Notes: a model not told the origin generated them from the sequence alone. Counted from the stretch's first letter, positions 8,330 to 17,643 are shown. The stretch: 64,000 nucleotides of DNA from an uncultured Pelagibacteraceae bacterium (GCA_902579465.1 CACHGV010000002.1:1-64000), one strand, 5' to 3'. Numbers and translations: made by a program.

Positions 8330-8383
8330 AGAAAATGCATTAGGTAGCACTTTATAATTTGTTTGTCTATTAGATTTCATACT

Positions 8384-8953
8384 TCATTTATTTAATTGCA
8401 ATTTTTCTTTTTCTTTTTTTTCTTTGATTATTCTTCTTTCAGCTTTTTCAATATTATTAATTAAGTCTTTTTGTGAAAATAAACCCATTGCTACCGGATC
8501 TTTAGGATTCAAATTATTATAGTTCCAATAACTTTTATTTCTTATGGCCGTGACTGAGTTTTTAGTTATTCCAACTATTTTTGCAATTTGAGAATCTTTC
8601 AAAATTGGATGTTGTTTTATTAACCAAAGTGCAGAATCTGGTTTATCCTGTCTTTTAGATAACGGTATATACTTTTTAGATTTTTTATTTTCACTGTCAA
8701 TTTCAACTTCATTAACTAATAAATTAAGTGCTCTATTGGGGTCAGTTGAAGAAAGAGCTATTTCCTCTTTGCTTAATTGTCCAGCAATAATAGGATTGTA
8801 TCCAACTATACCTTTTGCAACTTCACCGTCAGCAATTCCTTGTATTTCTACTTCGTGTAACTTGCAGAACTCAGATATTTGTTTAAAAGATAATGACGTA
8901 TTTTCCACTAACCAAACAGCAGTAGCCATAGGCATTAATGGTGCTCTACTCAT
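8384..8953 (-). CDS. trcR: TrcR-like cell-cycle transcriptional regulator (DUF1013)
   Basis: 189 aa starting [23 protein letters not shown], split as the diagnostic MPMATAVWLVENT (residues 7-19) of the alphaproteobacterial DUF1013 family. A helix-turn-helix-like region (FKQISEFCKLHEVEIQGIADGE) follows, and a second DSQIAKIVGITKNSV segment near residues 120-134 resembles another. Family members are essential or cell-cycle linked regulators in Caulobacter. The start overlaps the rpmE stop by 1 bp (TAATG), so it is coupled to rpmE. The C-terminus is a lysine-rich coiled stretch. The family call is strong; the precise role is by family. Confidence 0.85.
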   Translation of the reverse strand: MSRAPLMPMATAVWLVENTSLSFKQISEFCKLHEVEIQGIADGEVAKGIVGYNPIIAGQLSKEEIALSSTDPNRALNLLVNEVEIDSENKKSKKYIPLSKRQDKPDSALWLIKQHPILKDSQIAKIVGITKNSVTAIRNKSYWNYNNLNPKDPVAMGLFSQKDLINNIEKAERRIIKEKKEKEKLQLNK

Positions 8954-9180
8954 TATTTAGTCTCAGATCTAAAATTTTGGAATTTTTTATTGAATTTACT
9001 TACTCTTCCTTTATCAAGAATTTTTTGCTTACCACCTGTCCAAGCGGAGTGTGATTTTGGATCAATTTCAAGTTTCAAAACTTCACCTTCAGATCCCCAT
9101 GTTGATCTAGTATCGAATTGACTCCCATCTGTCATTTCTACTTTAATGTTATGATAGTTAGGATGTAAGTTTTTTTTCAT
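8953..9180 (-). CDS. rpmE: 50S ribosomal protein L31 (bL31)
   Basis: 75 aa beginning [19 protein letters not shown], with STWGSEGE and [15 protein letters not shown], all characteristic bL31 segments. The CxxC zinc motif is missing (FDTRSTWG instead), so this is a zinc-independent form, as in many alphaproteobacteria. It is followed by trcR with a 1-bp overlap and preceded by suhB on the same strand. Confidence 0.95.
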   Translation of the reverse strand: MKKNLHPNYHNIKVEMTDGSQFDTRSTWGSEGEVLKLEIDPKSHSAWTGGKQKILDKGRVSKFNKKFQNFRSETK

Positions 9181-9215
9181 AGCCGGCTTTATAGCAAAAA
9201 GTTAAATAAAAACAA

Positions 9216-9962
9216 TTAAAACTTCGATAATTTTTTCATCATTTTGTTGTATATTGTGCTACTTGAAGCCCTTATATTGATATTATTTTCACTATATTTA
9301 CTAAAATCATTCGTGTACCCCCCAGCTTCTTTTACTATTAATACTCCAGCGGCTATATCCCATAAATTTATTTTGTTATGAAAAAAACCATCCAACCTAC
9401 CAGACCCTACATACGCCAAATCAAGTGCTGCACATCCTGAATTCCTCATATTCAAACTTGGATAAATAATTTTTAAACCCTCTGGATTAGATGAAAATAA
9501 ACAATCTTCAATGTCACTTTTATTTGAAACTCTTATTCTATGGTTATTACAAAATGCTCCGTCATTTTTTTCAGCAAAAAATATCTCATTTTTTATTGGA
9601 TCATGTATTAAAGCAGAGTTTAATTCATTATCTATTTTTAGTGCAACTGAAATAGCAAAATGAGGTATTCCATGTAAAAAATTGGTTGTACCGTCAATCG
9701 GATCAATAATCCATATTTTATCTTTATCGTTATTATCAATTTTTCCATTTTCCTCGGTCAAGAAAGAATAATTCTTTTTTGCTCTAGTTAACTCATCGAT
9801 AAGTATTTCCTCAACTCTTTTGTCAGTTTTTGTTACAAAATCTCTTGGTCCTTTTTTTGAAGCTTGTAGGTTTTCAATCTCTCCAAAATCTCTAATAATT
9901 ATCTTCGACGCTTTTTCACAAGCTTTAATCATTATATTTAAATGAGGTGAAATAGAATTCAT
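9216..9962 (-). CDS. suhB: Inositol monophosphatase family protein (SuhB-like)
   Basis: 248 aa. The metal-binding motifs of the inositol monophosphatase superfamily are present: E70/E71 in FLTEENG, DPIDGTTNF (residues 87-95), and WDIAAGVLIVKEAGG near the C-terminus. Members dephosphorylate inositol-1-phosphate or related sugar phosphates; in bacteria SuhB also takes part in rRNA antitermination. The gene lies 3 bp after efp in the same minus-strand operon, beside ribosomal genes, which suits a SuhB assignment. Substrate not provable from sequence. Confidence 0.88.
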   Translation of the reverse strand: MNSISPHLNIMIKACEKASKIIIRDFGEIENLQASKKGPRDFVTKTDKRVEEILIDELTRAKKNYSFLTEENGKIDNNDKDKIWIIDPIDGTTNFLHGIPHFAISVALKIDNELNSALIHDPIKNEIFFAEKNDGAFCNNHRIRVSNKSDIEDCLFSSNPEGLKIIYPSLNMRNSGCAALDLAYVGSGRLDGFFHNKINLWDIAAGVLIVKEAGGYTNDFSKYSENNINIRASSSTIYNKMMKKLSKF

Positions 9963-9965
9963 AAT

Positions 9966-10526
9966 TCAAATTTTTTTTACATATTCTAATGTTCTGGTAT
10001 CCAAAATGATTTCATCTTCCACTTCTACAAATGGAGGGACTTGTATTTTAATTCCATTATCAAGTATGGCTGGTTTATATGATGACGAAACAGTTTGACC
10101 TTTCAAGGCACCATCGGTTGCGGAAATTTTACACTTTATTTGATTAGGAAGTTCAATTGAAATCGCACTTCCATTGTAAAAACTTAAAGTAACCTCAAGA
10201 TTTTCAGTCAATAATTTACCTTTTTCACCAATTATATCCTTTTTAATCTCAATTTGTTCAAAAGTTTTTGGATCTATAAAAAAATAATTATTTTCATCTG
10301 AATAAAGATAATTAAATTTATTTTCTTCAACAGTAGCTTTTTCTATTGACTCATTTGATCTAAATCTTTCATTTAATTTTGTATTTTTTCCTACACTTTT
10401 CATTTCCACTTGAGCAAATGCGCCACCTTTACCTGGCTTAACATGTTGGGTTTTTAGAACTTGCCACAAATCATTTTTATATTCCAGAAGCATTCCAACT
10501 CTAATTTCTCCAGCATTAATCTTCAT
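9966..10526 (-). CDS. efp: Translation elongation factor P
   Basis: 186 aa, the normal EF-P length, with the three beta-barrel domains. The N-terminal loop KPGKGGAFAQ places Lys33 at the site that is modified (beta-lysylated) in many bacteria; the surrounding residues match the lysine type. The C-terminus VPPFVEVEDEIILDTRT is the family signature. EF-P rescues ribosomes stalled at polyproline. It overlaps thiE by 4 bp (ATGA), so it is translationally coupled to a metabolic gene, and it precedes suhB by 3 bp. Confidence 0.96.
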   Translation of the reverse strand: MKINAGEIRVGMLLEYKNDLWQVLKTQHVKPGKGGAFAQVEMKSVGKNTKLNERFRSNESIEKATVEENKFNYLYSDENNYFFIDPKTFEQIEIKKDIIGEKGKLLTENLEVTLSFYNGSAISIELPNQIKCKISATDGALKGQTVSSSYKPAILDNGIKIQVPPFVEVEDEIILDTRTLEYVKKI

Positions 10527-11137
10527 CTTAAAATTCCTATTGCTTTTTTTGGTTTAAATTTCTTATTATTCCAGATATAGCTTGAGATAGCTAAAAAAGT
10601 TGCCTTATTCAATAGCAGATTTTTATAATTGCTAGAATTAATTCCACCAATTGCAACTATGGGAGTATTAGTTATCTTATTTACCTTATTTAAAATTTTA
10701 GTAGTAGCTTGATATTTTGTTTTCTTTGTTTTTGATGAGTTGAATGCTCCAAATGCTAAATAATCAGGTTTTAATTTTATCGCATTTTTAGCTAGTCTTA
10801 TTGAATTATGGCATGTGATTCCAATCATTTTATTTCCAACAATTTCTCTAGCTTTATTAATGGACATATCTTTTTGTCCCAAATGACAACCGTCTGCATT
10901 AAGCTTTTTTGCAAGCAAAGGATCGTCATTAACTATAAATTTTACTTTATGATTTTGACATATTTTTTTGATCTTATTTCCTATAATAATTTTTTGTGTC
11001 ATTGAGTATTTTTTTAATCTCATTTGAAAGAAACTCACCTTATTACTTTTTAAAACTAACTTTAAATCCTTATAAAAGCTTTTTGTTATTTTATTTGGGG
11101 AAATAAGATAAATAAATTTTTTTTTATTTATTTTCAA
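10523..11137 (-). CDS. thiE: Thiamine-phosphate synthase
   Basis: 204 aa TIM barrel. FQMR (residues 37-40), the VNDD segment (69-72), DGCHLGQKD (82-90) and the C-terminal VAIGGI are ThiE motifs. It joins HMP-PP and thiazole phosphate to give thiamine phosphate. The start is TTG at 11137, giving a 14-bp overlap with the upstream aldolase gene. Placement inside a tkt-gap-pgk-fda run is notable because transketolase and related enzymes need thiamine diphosphate. The protein is more lysine-rich and diverged than average. Confidence 0.85.
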   Translation of the reverse strand: MKINKKKFIYLISPNKITKSFYKDLKLVLKSNKVSFFQMRLKKYSMTQKIIIGNKIKKICQNHKVKFIVNDDPLLAKKLNADGCHLGQKDMSINKAREIVGNKMIGITCHNSIRLAKNAIKLKPDYLAFGAFNSSKTKKTKYQATTKILNKVNKITNTPIVAIGGINSSNYKNLLLNKATFLAISSYIWNNKKFKPKKAIGILR

Positions 11138-12134
11138 GTTCTATAGACCATTTTCCTTTAGCAGCTAACGTACACATTTTAGCTCTATGATTAAAAATAT
11201 TTTGAGTTTTCTCTTTATCCTTAGTGTTTTTTGACCATTGTTTAAGAGCGCTTTGTTGTAGAGCTCTTCCATATGAATATGTCATTATAAAATTTGTACT
11301 ATTATTTTTATTAATTAAATTTAAATTTTCTGTAGCTTCTATTTCTGATTGACCTCCAGATAAAAAGGCAATTCCAGGTACTTCACTTGGAACCACATTT
11401 TGAAGACATTCAAGGGTTTTTCTTGAGACCTCTTCGTTGGAGATTTTATTTTTACAATGTGTTCCACTTAAAATCATATTTGGTTTTAAAATAATTCCCG
11501 AAAGATCGACTTTGTGTAATATTAATTCATCAAAACATTTCTTAATTACCTCTGATGTTTTATTCAGACAAAGGTTGGCGGAATGGTCTCCATCCATTAA
11601 TACTTCAGGTTCTACTATTGGAACCATCCCACACTCTTGAACTAGTGAGGAGTATCTTGCAAGAGCATGAGCATTTGTATGAATTGCAATTATACTTGGA
11701 TATTTCTTGGTTATAACAAAAACGCCTCTCCATTTTGTAAAACGAGCTCCAAGCTCATAATATCTTTTTAATCTTTCTCTAAGTCCATCTAATCCCTCAG
11801 TAATTTTCTCATCAGAAGAATTTGCCAAAGTTTTTGCACCTGTATCAACTTTTATCCCAGGTAACGCACCTGAAGAGGAAATTAAATCAGGGATTGATTG
11901 TCCAATATTTGTTCTTTGATTTATTGTCTCATCGTAAAGAATTACACCACCTATATATTTCTTCATACATACAGATGAAAATAGTGTTTCTCTGAATAAA
12001 AGTCTATTTTCTGGTGTTGAGGTCACGTTTACTGCCTCTAGTCTTTTTGTCATAGTTCCATTACTTTCATCCGCTGCAAGGATACCTTTGCCATTAGATA
12101 TTATTTTAAGTGCAATTTTATTAAGCTCTGACAT
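11124..12134 (-). CDS. Class I fructose-bisphosphate aldolase
   Basis: 336 aa. GKGILAADESNGTM (residues 15-28) is the N-terminal signature of the eukaryote-like class I aldolase family, and the Schiff-base lysine is in GIILKPNM (about residue 217). AFLSGGQSE near the C-terminus binds the substrate phosphate. Enzyme: reversible condensation of DHAP and glyceraldehyde-3-phosphate to fructose-1,6-bisphosphate. It follows pgk by 1 bp and overlaps thiE. Metal-independent catalysis distinguishes it from class II enzymes. Confidence 0.92.
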   Translation of the reverse strand: MSELNKIALKIISNGKGILAADESNGTMTKRLEAVNVTSTPENRLLFRETLFSSVCMKKYIGGVILYDETINQRTNIGQSIPDLISSSGALPGIKVDTGAKTLANSSDEKITEGLDGLRERLKRYYELGARFTKWRGVFVITKKYPSIIAIHTNAHALARYSSLVQECGMVPIVEPEVLMDGDHSANLCLNKTSEVIKKCFDELILHKVDLSGIILKPNMILSGTHCKNKISNEEVSRKTLECLQNVVPSEVPGIAFLSGGQSEIEATENLNLINKNNSTNFIMTYSYGRALQQSALKQWSKNTKDKEKTQNIFNHRAKMCTLAAKGKWSIELENK

Positions 12135-12135
12135 A

Positions 12136-13314
12136 TCAATTTAAAGCGGTTATACCAGGCAGCTTTTTTCCTTCAAGATATTCTAGAAAAGCTCCACCTG
12201 CAGTTGAAACAAAATTAAAGTTACCAACAATTTTCAATCTATTTAATAATGAGACAGTATCACCACCGCCCACAACAGAAAAAATTTTGTTTGATCTATT
12301 ATTATCAACTATTTTTTTGGCTATTTTAATACTTCCATTAGCGAAATTTGGATTTTCAAAATAACCAGCGGGTCCGTTCCAAAATATTGTTTTACTATTA
12401 TCAATAATATCTATTATTTTATTAATTGTTTTTGGTCCAATATCTAAAATCATTTCATCAGGTAAGATTTGATCTAATTCTTTATTTGCTGGTGAACCAT
12501 TTAAATATTTAGATACAAGTACGTCACAAGGATATATTAACTTACATTCATTTTTTTCTGAAAGTGAAATAATTTCATCAACCAATTCATGACAATTTTT
12601 TTCTTTAATTGATTTTCCAATATTATTTCCAAAATATTCAATAAAATTATTAGCCATCCCTCCAACAATTATAATATTATTAAATTTTGTTATTAAATTT
12701 TTGATAATATCTATTTTAGTTGAAATTTTAGATCCTCCAATTATACATGTTATAGGTTTTGTTATTTCAGTGGTAATTTTATTAAGAGCTGATATCTCTA
12801 AATCAAGTTGCAGTCCAGAGTAAGAAGGTAAATATTTAGAAACTTGATAAATAGATGCGTGTGCTCTATGAGAACATGAAAATGCATCATTCACATAAAT
12901 ATCTCCTAAGCTTGCTAGGTGTTCTGCAAATTTTTGATCATTTTTTTCCTCTTCAATATAAAACCTTATATTTTCTAAAATAAGAATTTCTTCATCAAAA
13001 TTTTCAAAGAAATCTTTATTTTTAATTTCATAAATATTTTTTGTTATTAGTTTTGCACTTACATTTAATTTTTTTTTCAAATCTTCACATATTGGTTTTA
13101 AGGACAACTCTTTTACTACTTTTCCTTTTGGCCTTCCCACATGTGATAAAATTATTATTTTAGTTTTTTGTTGTATTAAAAATTTCAATGTTGGGAGAAT
13201 TTTATCAATTCTTGTCGTATCACTTATTTTTCCATTTTCAAAAGGAACATTTAAGTCTAATCTAAGTAATATTTTTTTATTATTAAGATTTTTTTCGTTT
13301 AATATACTTCTCAT
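12136..13314 (-). CDS. pgk: Phosphoglycerate kinase
   Basis: 392 aa two-domain kinase. LLRLDLNVPF, SHVGRPKG (residues about 57-64), NDAFSCSHRAHAS, IGGSKISTKI, FWNGPAGYFE and VVGGGDTV cover the substrate- and nucleotide-binding sites. It interconverts 1,3-bisphosphoglycerate and 3-phosphoglycerate with ADP/ATP. It overlaps the gapA stop by 1 bp and is followed 1 bp later by the aldolase gene, so tkt, gap, pgk and fda read as one operon. Confidence 0.97.
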   Translation of the reverse strand: MRSILNEKNLNNKKILLRLDLNVPFENGKISDTTRIDKILPTLKFLIQQKTKIIILSHVGRPKGKVVKELSLKPICEDLKKKLNVSAKLITKNIYEIKNKDFFENFDEEILILENIRFYIEEEKNDQKFAEHLASLGDIYVNDAFSCSHRAHASIYQVSKYLPSYSGLQLDLEISALNKITTEITKPITCIIGGSKISTKIDIIKNLITKFNNIIIVGGMANNFIEYFGNNIGKSIKEKNCHELVDEIISLSEKNECKLIYPCDVLVSKYLNGSPANKELDQILPDEMILDIGPKTINKIIDIIDNSKTIFWNGPAGYFENPNFANGSIKIAKKIVDNNRSNKIFSVVGGGDTVSLLNRLKIVGNFNFVSTAGGAFLEYLEGKKLPGITALN

Positions 13315-14321
13315 TAAGAGATTTTACTTAAATTCTCAGCTATATCGCACATTCTATTGGAAAAACCCCATTCATTATCATACCAAGCGGAAATTTTACC
13401 CATATTATTTCCAATCACATTTGTCAAAGAAGCATCTACAATTGCAGATGCAGAATGATGATTAAAATCAACGGACACCAGTTTCTCATGAGTAACCTCT
13501 AAAATTTTTTTCAACTCATTTTTAGAGGCGTATTCAAAAGCATCATTAATTTTTTTTATATCTATTTCTTTTTTTGAACAGAATATCAACTCGACAAGGG
13601 ACACATTAGGAGTTGGGACTCTCATTGCAATCCCTTCCAATTTACCTTTTAAGCTTGGAATTATCTCGCCTATTGCTTTTGATGCCCCAGTTGATGTTGG
13701 AACTATTGACTGACTTGCAGCTCTTGCTCTTCTTGGATCTTTATGAGAATTATCTAAAATTCTTTGATCACTAGTAAATGCATGAATGGTAGTCATAAAA
13801 CCTTTTTCGATTTCAAAATTATTATTAAGGACATTTACCACTGGTCCTAAACAGTTAGTTGTGCAAGAGGCAGCAGATATTATTTTATCATCCTTTGAAA
13901 TAATATTTTCATTTACACCAAACACAATTGTTTTATCTGCATTTTTACATGGAGCTGAAACGATTACTTTTTTTGCTCCATTTTTAATGTGTGAAAATAA
14001 TTTTTCCTTTGAATTAAATTTACCAGTACACTCAAAAACATAGTCAACATGGTATTTTTTCCAATCAATATTTTCGATTTTAGATTCTTGAGAAAATGTA
14101 ATTTTATTTTTATTAATTATCAATTCATTTTCATTAAATTTAAAATCTGCGTTAAATTTTCCATGAATAGAGTCATATTTTATTAATTTACAAGTTGCTT
14201 CTGCATTAGATCTGTTGTTTATGTGACTAATTTTTAAATTTTTATTTTGAGTTTCAAAAATTGATCTAACCACCATTCGGCCAATTCTACCCATCCCATT
14301 AATTCCAATTTTAATAGTCAT
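13314..14321 (-). CDS. gap: Glyceraldehyde-3-phosphate dehydrogenase
   Basis: 335 aa. NAD(P)-binding motif GINGMGRIGR at residues 7-16, catalytic cysteine C153 in ASCTTNCLGP (151-160), and a C-terminal WYDNEWGFSNRM. Enzyme: reversible oxidation of glyceraldehyde-3-phosphate to 1,3-bisphosphoglycerate. After the second beta strand the sequence reads INNRSN in place of the acidic residue common in strict NAD enzymes, which may allow NADP; that is inference. It sits between tkt (2 bp) and pgk (1-bp overlap). Confidence 0.96.
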   Translation of the reverse strand: MTIKIGINGMGRIGRMVVRSIFETQNKNLKISHINNRSNAEATCKLIKYDSIHGKFNADFKFNENELIINKNKITFSQESKIENIDWKKYHVDYVFECTGKFNSKEKLFSHIKNGAKKVIVSAPCKNADKTIVFGVNENIISKDDKIISAASCTTNCLGPVVNVLNNNFEIEKGFMTTIHAFTSDQRILDNSHKDPRRARAASQSIVPTSTGASKAIGEIIPSLKGKLEGIAMRVPTPNVSLVELIFCSKKEIDIKKINDAFEYASKNELKKILEVTHEKLVSVDFNHHSASAIVDASLTNVIGNNMGKISAWYDNEWGFSNRMCDIAENLSKIS

Positions 14322-14323
14322 TT

Positions 14324-16282
14324 TTAGTTTTTTATTTCCTTCTTTATTTTATTCACAATGTTTGAAGATATTAGACCAAAATATTTATAAATATCTTTAT
14401 ACGGAGCACTTTTTCCAAATACGTCAATGCCAAAAGTCATTCCAAAATTACCTACATATTTTTTCCAACAGTCGCTTGATCCAGCTTCGATTGATATTTT
14501 CAATTTTGTTTCATTTAAAATTTTATTCTTATAATTACCTGGTTGTGTGTCAAAAAGCTCCATACATGGTACCGATATAACTTTGGAGTATATCCTATCT
14601 TTGGCTAATTTATGGCTGGCCTCTATAGCCAAGTTTACCTCAGAACCACTTGCTAAAATAGTCAATTTTATTTTTTTGTTTGTTCTTAAAACTTCATAAG
14701 CTCCTAATGAGCACTTGTTAGTATTTGAATATTTATTTCTAATAGGATTAAGGTTTTGTCTTGTTAACGATAGAATACTTGGTGTTATAGAGCTCTTTAA
14801 AGCATGTTCCCAACATTCAATAGTTTCTATTCTATCTGCAGGTCTAAAAACATTAAGGTTGGGTATTGATCTTAATCCAGATAATTGTTCAATAGGTTGG
14901 TGTGTTGGCCCATCCTCCCCAAGCCCTATGGAGTCATGTGTCATTACATATATAACCTGTTGTTTCATCATTGCCGCTAATCTTATTGATGGTTTGCAGT
15001 AATCTGAAAAAATTAAAAAAGTTCCTCCATAAGGTATGAATTTACTGTGTAAAGCTAATCCATTCATTATTCCACACATCGCATGTTCTCTTACTCCATA
15101 ATGAATATAGTTTCCGTTAAAATTTCCTGGTTTTATTATTTCATGATTTTTTGTTTTAGTATTATTTGATCCAGCAAGATCTGCTGATCCACCAATAAGT
15201 GTATTATTGTTTTTAACAAGAGATTTAATAATTGACTCAGAGGATTTTCTGGAAGCAAGACTTTTTTCTTCTTTTAATGCTATTTTTTTTTCAATTACTG
15301 CAGACTTTAAGAACTCATTTTTAAAAAGTTTATTTATTTTATTTTTTTTCTTGCTATAAACTTTGTTCCACCTGTTTTCAATTTTTTCTCCCTTACCCCC
15401 AATTTCTCGCCAAATCTTCAATATATTTTTGGGAATTTCAAATGGTTTATAATTCCAACCTAATTCTTTTCGAACCAGTTCAATCTCTTCATTACCAAGA
15501 GGGCTTCCATGAGAGGAGGCTTTTCCAGATTTATTAGGTGATCCATAACCAATTTTAGTCTTACAAGAAATAACTGTGGGTTTTTTTGCATTTTGAACTT
15601 TTTTAAGGGCATTAAATATTTCTTTTTCTTTATGACCATCAATTTCTAGGTATTCCCACCCATAACTCTCAAATCTTTTTTTAAAATTATCTGAAACTGC
15701 TAAACTTGTTGGCCCATCAATGGATATAGAATTATTATCAAATAACATTATTAAGTTTTTAAGTTTTAAATGTCCAGCCAAGCTCATAGCTTCGTGGCTT
15801 ATGCCTTCCATTAGACAGCCATCTCCAGCAACTACATAAGTTTTATGATTTATAATATCTTTACCGATTTTTTGTTTTAAAATTTCCTCTGCTAATGCAA
15901 AACCTACTGCATTAGAAATTCCCTGACCCAAAGGACCTGTTGTTGTTTCAATGCCTGAGTTTTGAACATACTCTGGATGACCTGCACAAATAGAGTCAAG
16001 TTGTCTAAAGTTTTTAATATCTTTTAATTTAACACTTTTGTAACCTGTTAAATAAAGTAATGAGTAAAGCAACATTGATCCGTGACCAGCAGATAAAACG
16101 AATCTATCTCTATTTATCCAGCTTGGATTTTTTGGATTAAATTTCAAAAAATATTTAAAAAGTATTGTAGATACATCAGCCATCCCCATAGGCATACCTG
16201 GGTGACCAGAATTAGCTTTTTGTACGGCATCCATCGAAAGAACACGTATAGAGTTAGACAAGATTTTATTAAATTTTTTCAA
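14324..16282 (-). CDS. tkt: Transketolase
   Basis: 652 aa. The thiamine diphosphate motif begins GDGCLMEGISHEA (about residues 153-165) and ends with LFDNNSIS. HSGHPGMPMG-like residues near 26-35 (NSGHPGMPMG), GPLGQGISNAVG, and the pyrimidine-domain VREHAMCGIMNG and MTHDSIGLGEDGPTHQP are all present. It moves two-carbon units between sugar phosphates. First gene of the minus-strand carbon operon; the divergent coiled-coil gene begins about 50 bp away, so the promoter should lie in 16283-16334. Confidence 0.97.
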   Translation of the reverse strand: MKKFNKILSNSIRVLSMDAVQKANSGHPGMPMGMADVSTILFKYFLKFNPKNPSWINRDRFVLSAGHGSMLLYSLLYLTGYKSVKLKDIKNFRQLDSICAGHPEYVQNSGIETTTGPLGQGISNAVGFALAEEILKQKIGKDIINHKTYVVAGDGCLMEGISHEAMSLAGHLKLKNLIMLFDNNSISIDGPTSLAVSDNFKKRFESYGWEYLEIDGHKEKEIFNALKKVQNAKKPTVISCKTKIGYGSPNKSGKASSHGSPLGNEEIELVRKELGWNYKPFEIPKNILKIWREIGGKGEKIENRWNKVYSKKKNKINKLFKNEFLKSAVIEKKIALKEEKSLASRKSSESIIKSLVKNNNTLIGGSADLAGSNNTKTKNHEIIKPGNFNGNYIHYGVREHAMCGIMNGLALHSKFIPYGGTFLIFSDYCKPSIRLAAMMKQQVIYVMTHDSIGLGEDGPTHQPIEQLSGLRSIPNLNVFRPADRIETIECWEHALKSSITPSILSLTRQNLNPIRNKYSNTNKCSLGAYEVLRTNKKIKLTILASGSEVNLAIEASHKLAKDRIYSKVISVPCMELFDTQPGNYKNKILNETKLKISIEAGSSDCWKKYVGNFGMTFGIDVFGKSAPYKDIYKYFGLISSNIVNKIKKEIKN

Positions 16283-16334
16283 AATTTATCCTTTGTAGAC
16301 TTAGGTGAATCAATTTATTAATATAGATATATAT

Positions 16335-16658
16335 ATGAAATCAATTAGTGAAAAAGAAAAAAAACTATTAGAAACTTTAGATAAATTAAAAAATCTAGAG
16401 AATATAAAACCAGATAAAATTTTGGAGTTAGAAAATCTAGCAAACCAAAAAAATCAATTAGAAATTGAAAAAAAAGAAATAGAACAAAAGTATAATACAC
16501 TTCAACAAGAAAATCAGACTCTTAAACAGAAATTTGATGATTTTAAAAAAAAAGAAATTGAGGAAAAAAAAAGGGAAGATCAATTTTCTGAAAAAATTGA
16601 TGAATTAAACCAAGAAACAGATAATTTAATGGAAGAAATTGATAAATGGCAAATGTAA
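16335..16658 (+). CDS. Small coiled-coil protein upstream of zapA
   Basis: About 107 residues, almost entirely charged heptad-like helix (many Glu, Lys, Leu), predicted coiled coil from end to end. I start at the ATG at 16335; an upstream in-frame start at 16305 adds ten hydrophobic residues that do not fit. It overlaps zapA by 13 bp, so it may be a partner in division or an unrelated structural protein. No family recognised; many alphaproteobacteria have a similarly placed coiled-coil protein before zapA. Confidence 0.65.
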   Translation: MKSISEKEKKLLETLDKLKNLENIKPDKILELENLANQKNQLEIEKKEIEQKYNTLQQENQTLKQKFDDFKKKEIEEKKREDQFSEKIDELNQETDNLMEEIDKWQM

Positions 16659-17092
16659 ATATAAAATTTAATGGAAAAGAATTTCTGTTATCTTGTGAAG
16701 ATGGGCAAGAGGAACATTTAGAGGAATTAGCCTTATATTTAAATGAAAAGTTTAGTAATTTAAAAAATTCTTTGGGAAATATAGGTGAAAGCAAACTTTT
16801 ACTTATAACGTCTATTTCTGTTTTAGATGAGTATTATGAGACTAAAAAAAAAATAGATATACAAAAAAAAGAAATAAATAAAATTACTGAGAAATTTAAA
16901 GAACTTAAATCACTAGTATATAATTATAGAGATTTAAAAGAAATCGAGATTTCTGAATTAAGCAAAAACCAGGATAATTTAAAGAATGAAATCGATGCTA
17001 ATCGTAACGATTATGAATCTTTAGTTGATAAGACTACACTCGAGTTAGAAAATTTTATCAAACGAAATGATCCAGATACCAAGACTCAATAA
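16646..17092 (+). CDS. zapA: Cell division protein ZapA-like
   Basis: 148 aa. The N-terminal ~80 residues (VNIKFNGKEFLLSCEDGQEE, then LNEKF and LLLITSISVLDEY) match the ZapA globular fold, and the rest is a long coiled coil, longer than in E. coli ZapA (about 109 aa). ZapA bundles FtsZ filaments at the division ring. The neighbour 5-formyl-THF cyclo-ligase is the classic zapA partner; the 6S RNA that often lies between them has no room here (5 bp). Confidence 0.8.
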   Translation: MANVNIKFNGKEFLLSCEDGQEEHLEELALYLNEKFSNLKNSLGNIGESKLLLITSISVLDEYYETKKKIDIQKKEINKITEKFKELKSLVYNYRDLKEIEISELSKNQDNLKNEIDANRNDYESLVDKTTLELENFIKRNDPDTKTQ

Positions 17093-17097
17093 TCATA

Positions 17098-17643
17098 GTG
17101 TCTAAGGAAAAATTAAGAAAAAAATTAATTACTTTAAGAAAAGCTAATTTTACTGATCAAGTCATAAGCTTCATTAAATTTAATAGTATATTGAAAAAAT
17201 TGAATTTTAATAAAAATATCAACATTGGAGGGTATTATCCAATAAATAGTGAAATAGGATGTTTAGATATTTTAGAAAAGTTAGAAATAAATAATTTTAA
17301 AATATCTTTACCGATTACTAAGAAAAATTATGATATGGATTTTTATGAATGGTCTTTTCAAAACCCCCTAAAAATCAGTTACCAAGGTATACCAGAGCCA
17401 TATATTAAAAAGAAAGTTTTTCCAGATGTTTTGATTGTCCCTCTTGTTGGATTTGATAATAATAAATTTAGATTAGGTTATGGAGGTGGGTTTTATGACA
17501 GATATATTTCAAAACTTTCAAATTTTAAAAAAGTTTTAACAGTTGGTTTTGCCTTTCCATTTCAAGAAGTTAAAAATATTCCCATTAATAAATTTGACAA
17601 AAAATTAGACTTTATTTTAACTAATAAAGGAATCATAAAATGA
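17098..17643 (+). CDS. 5-formyltetrahydrofolate cyclo-ligase
   Basis: 181 aa. The family's GYGGGFYDRY motif is at about residues 127-136, preceded by the DVLIVPLVGFD segment. It converts 5-formyl-THF to 5,10-methenyl-THF with ATP. The start codon is GTG at 17098, 5 bp after zapA. The stop overlaps ymdB by 4 bp, so the cluster is one operon. Confidence 0.92.
   Translation: MSKEKLRKKLITLRKANFTDQVISFIKFNSILKKLNFNKNINIGGYYPINSEIGCLDILEKLEINNFKISLPITKKNYDMDFYEWSFQNPLKISYQGIPEPYIKKKVFPDVLIVPLVGFDNNKFRLGYGGGFYDRYISKLSNFKKVLTVGFAFPFQEVKNIPINKFDKKLDFILTNKGIIK

Noticed and set aside
17093-17097. 6S RNA between zapA and the formyl-THF cyclo-ligase
   Set aside because: This is the frequent site of ssrS, but only 5 bp separate the genes here.
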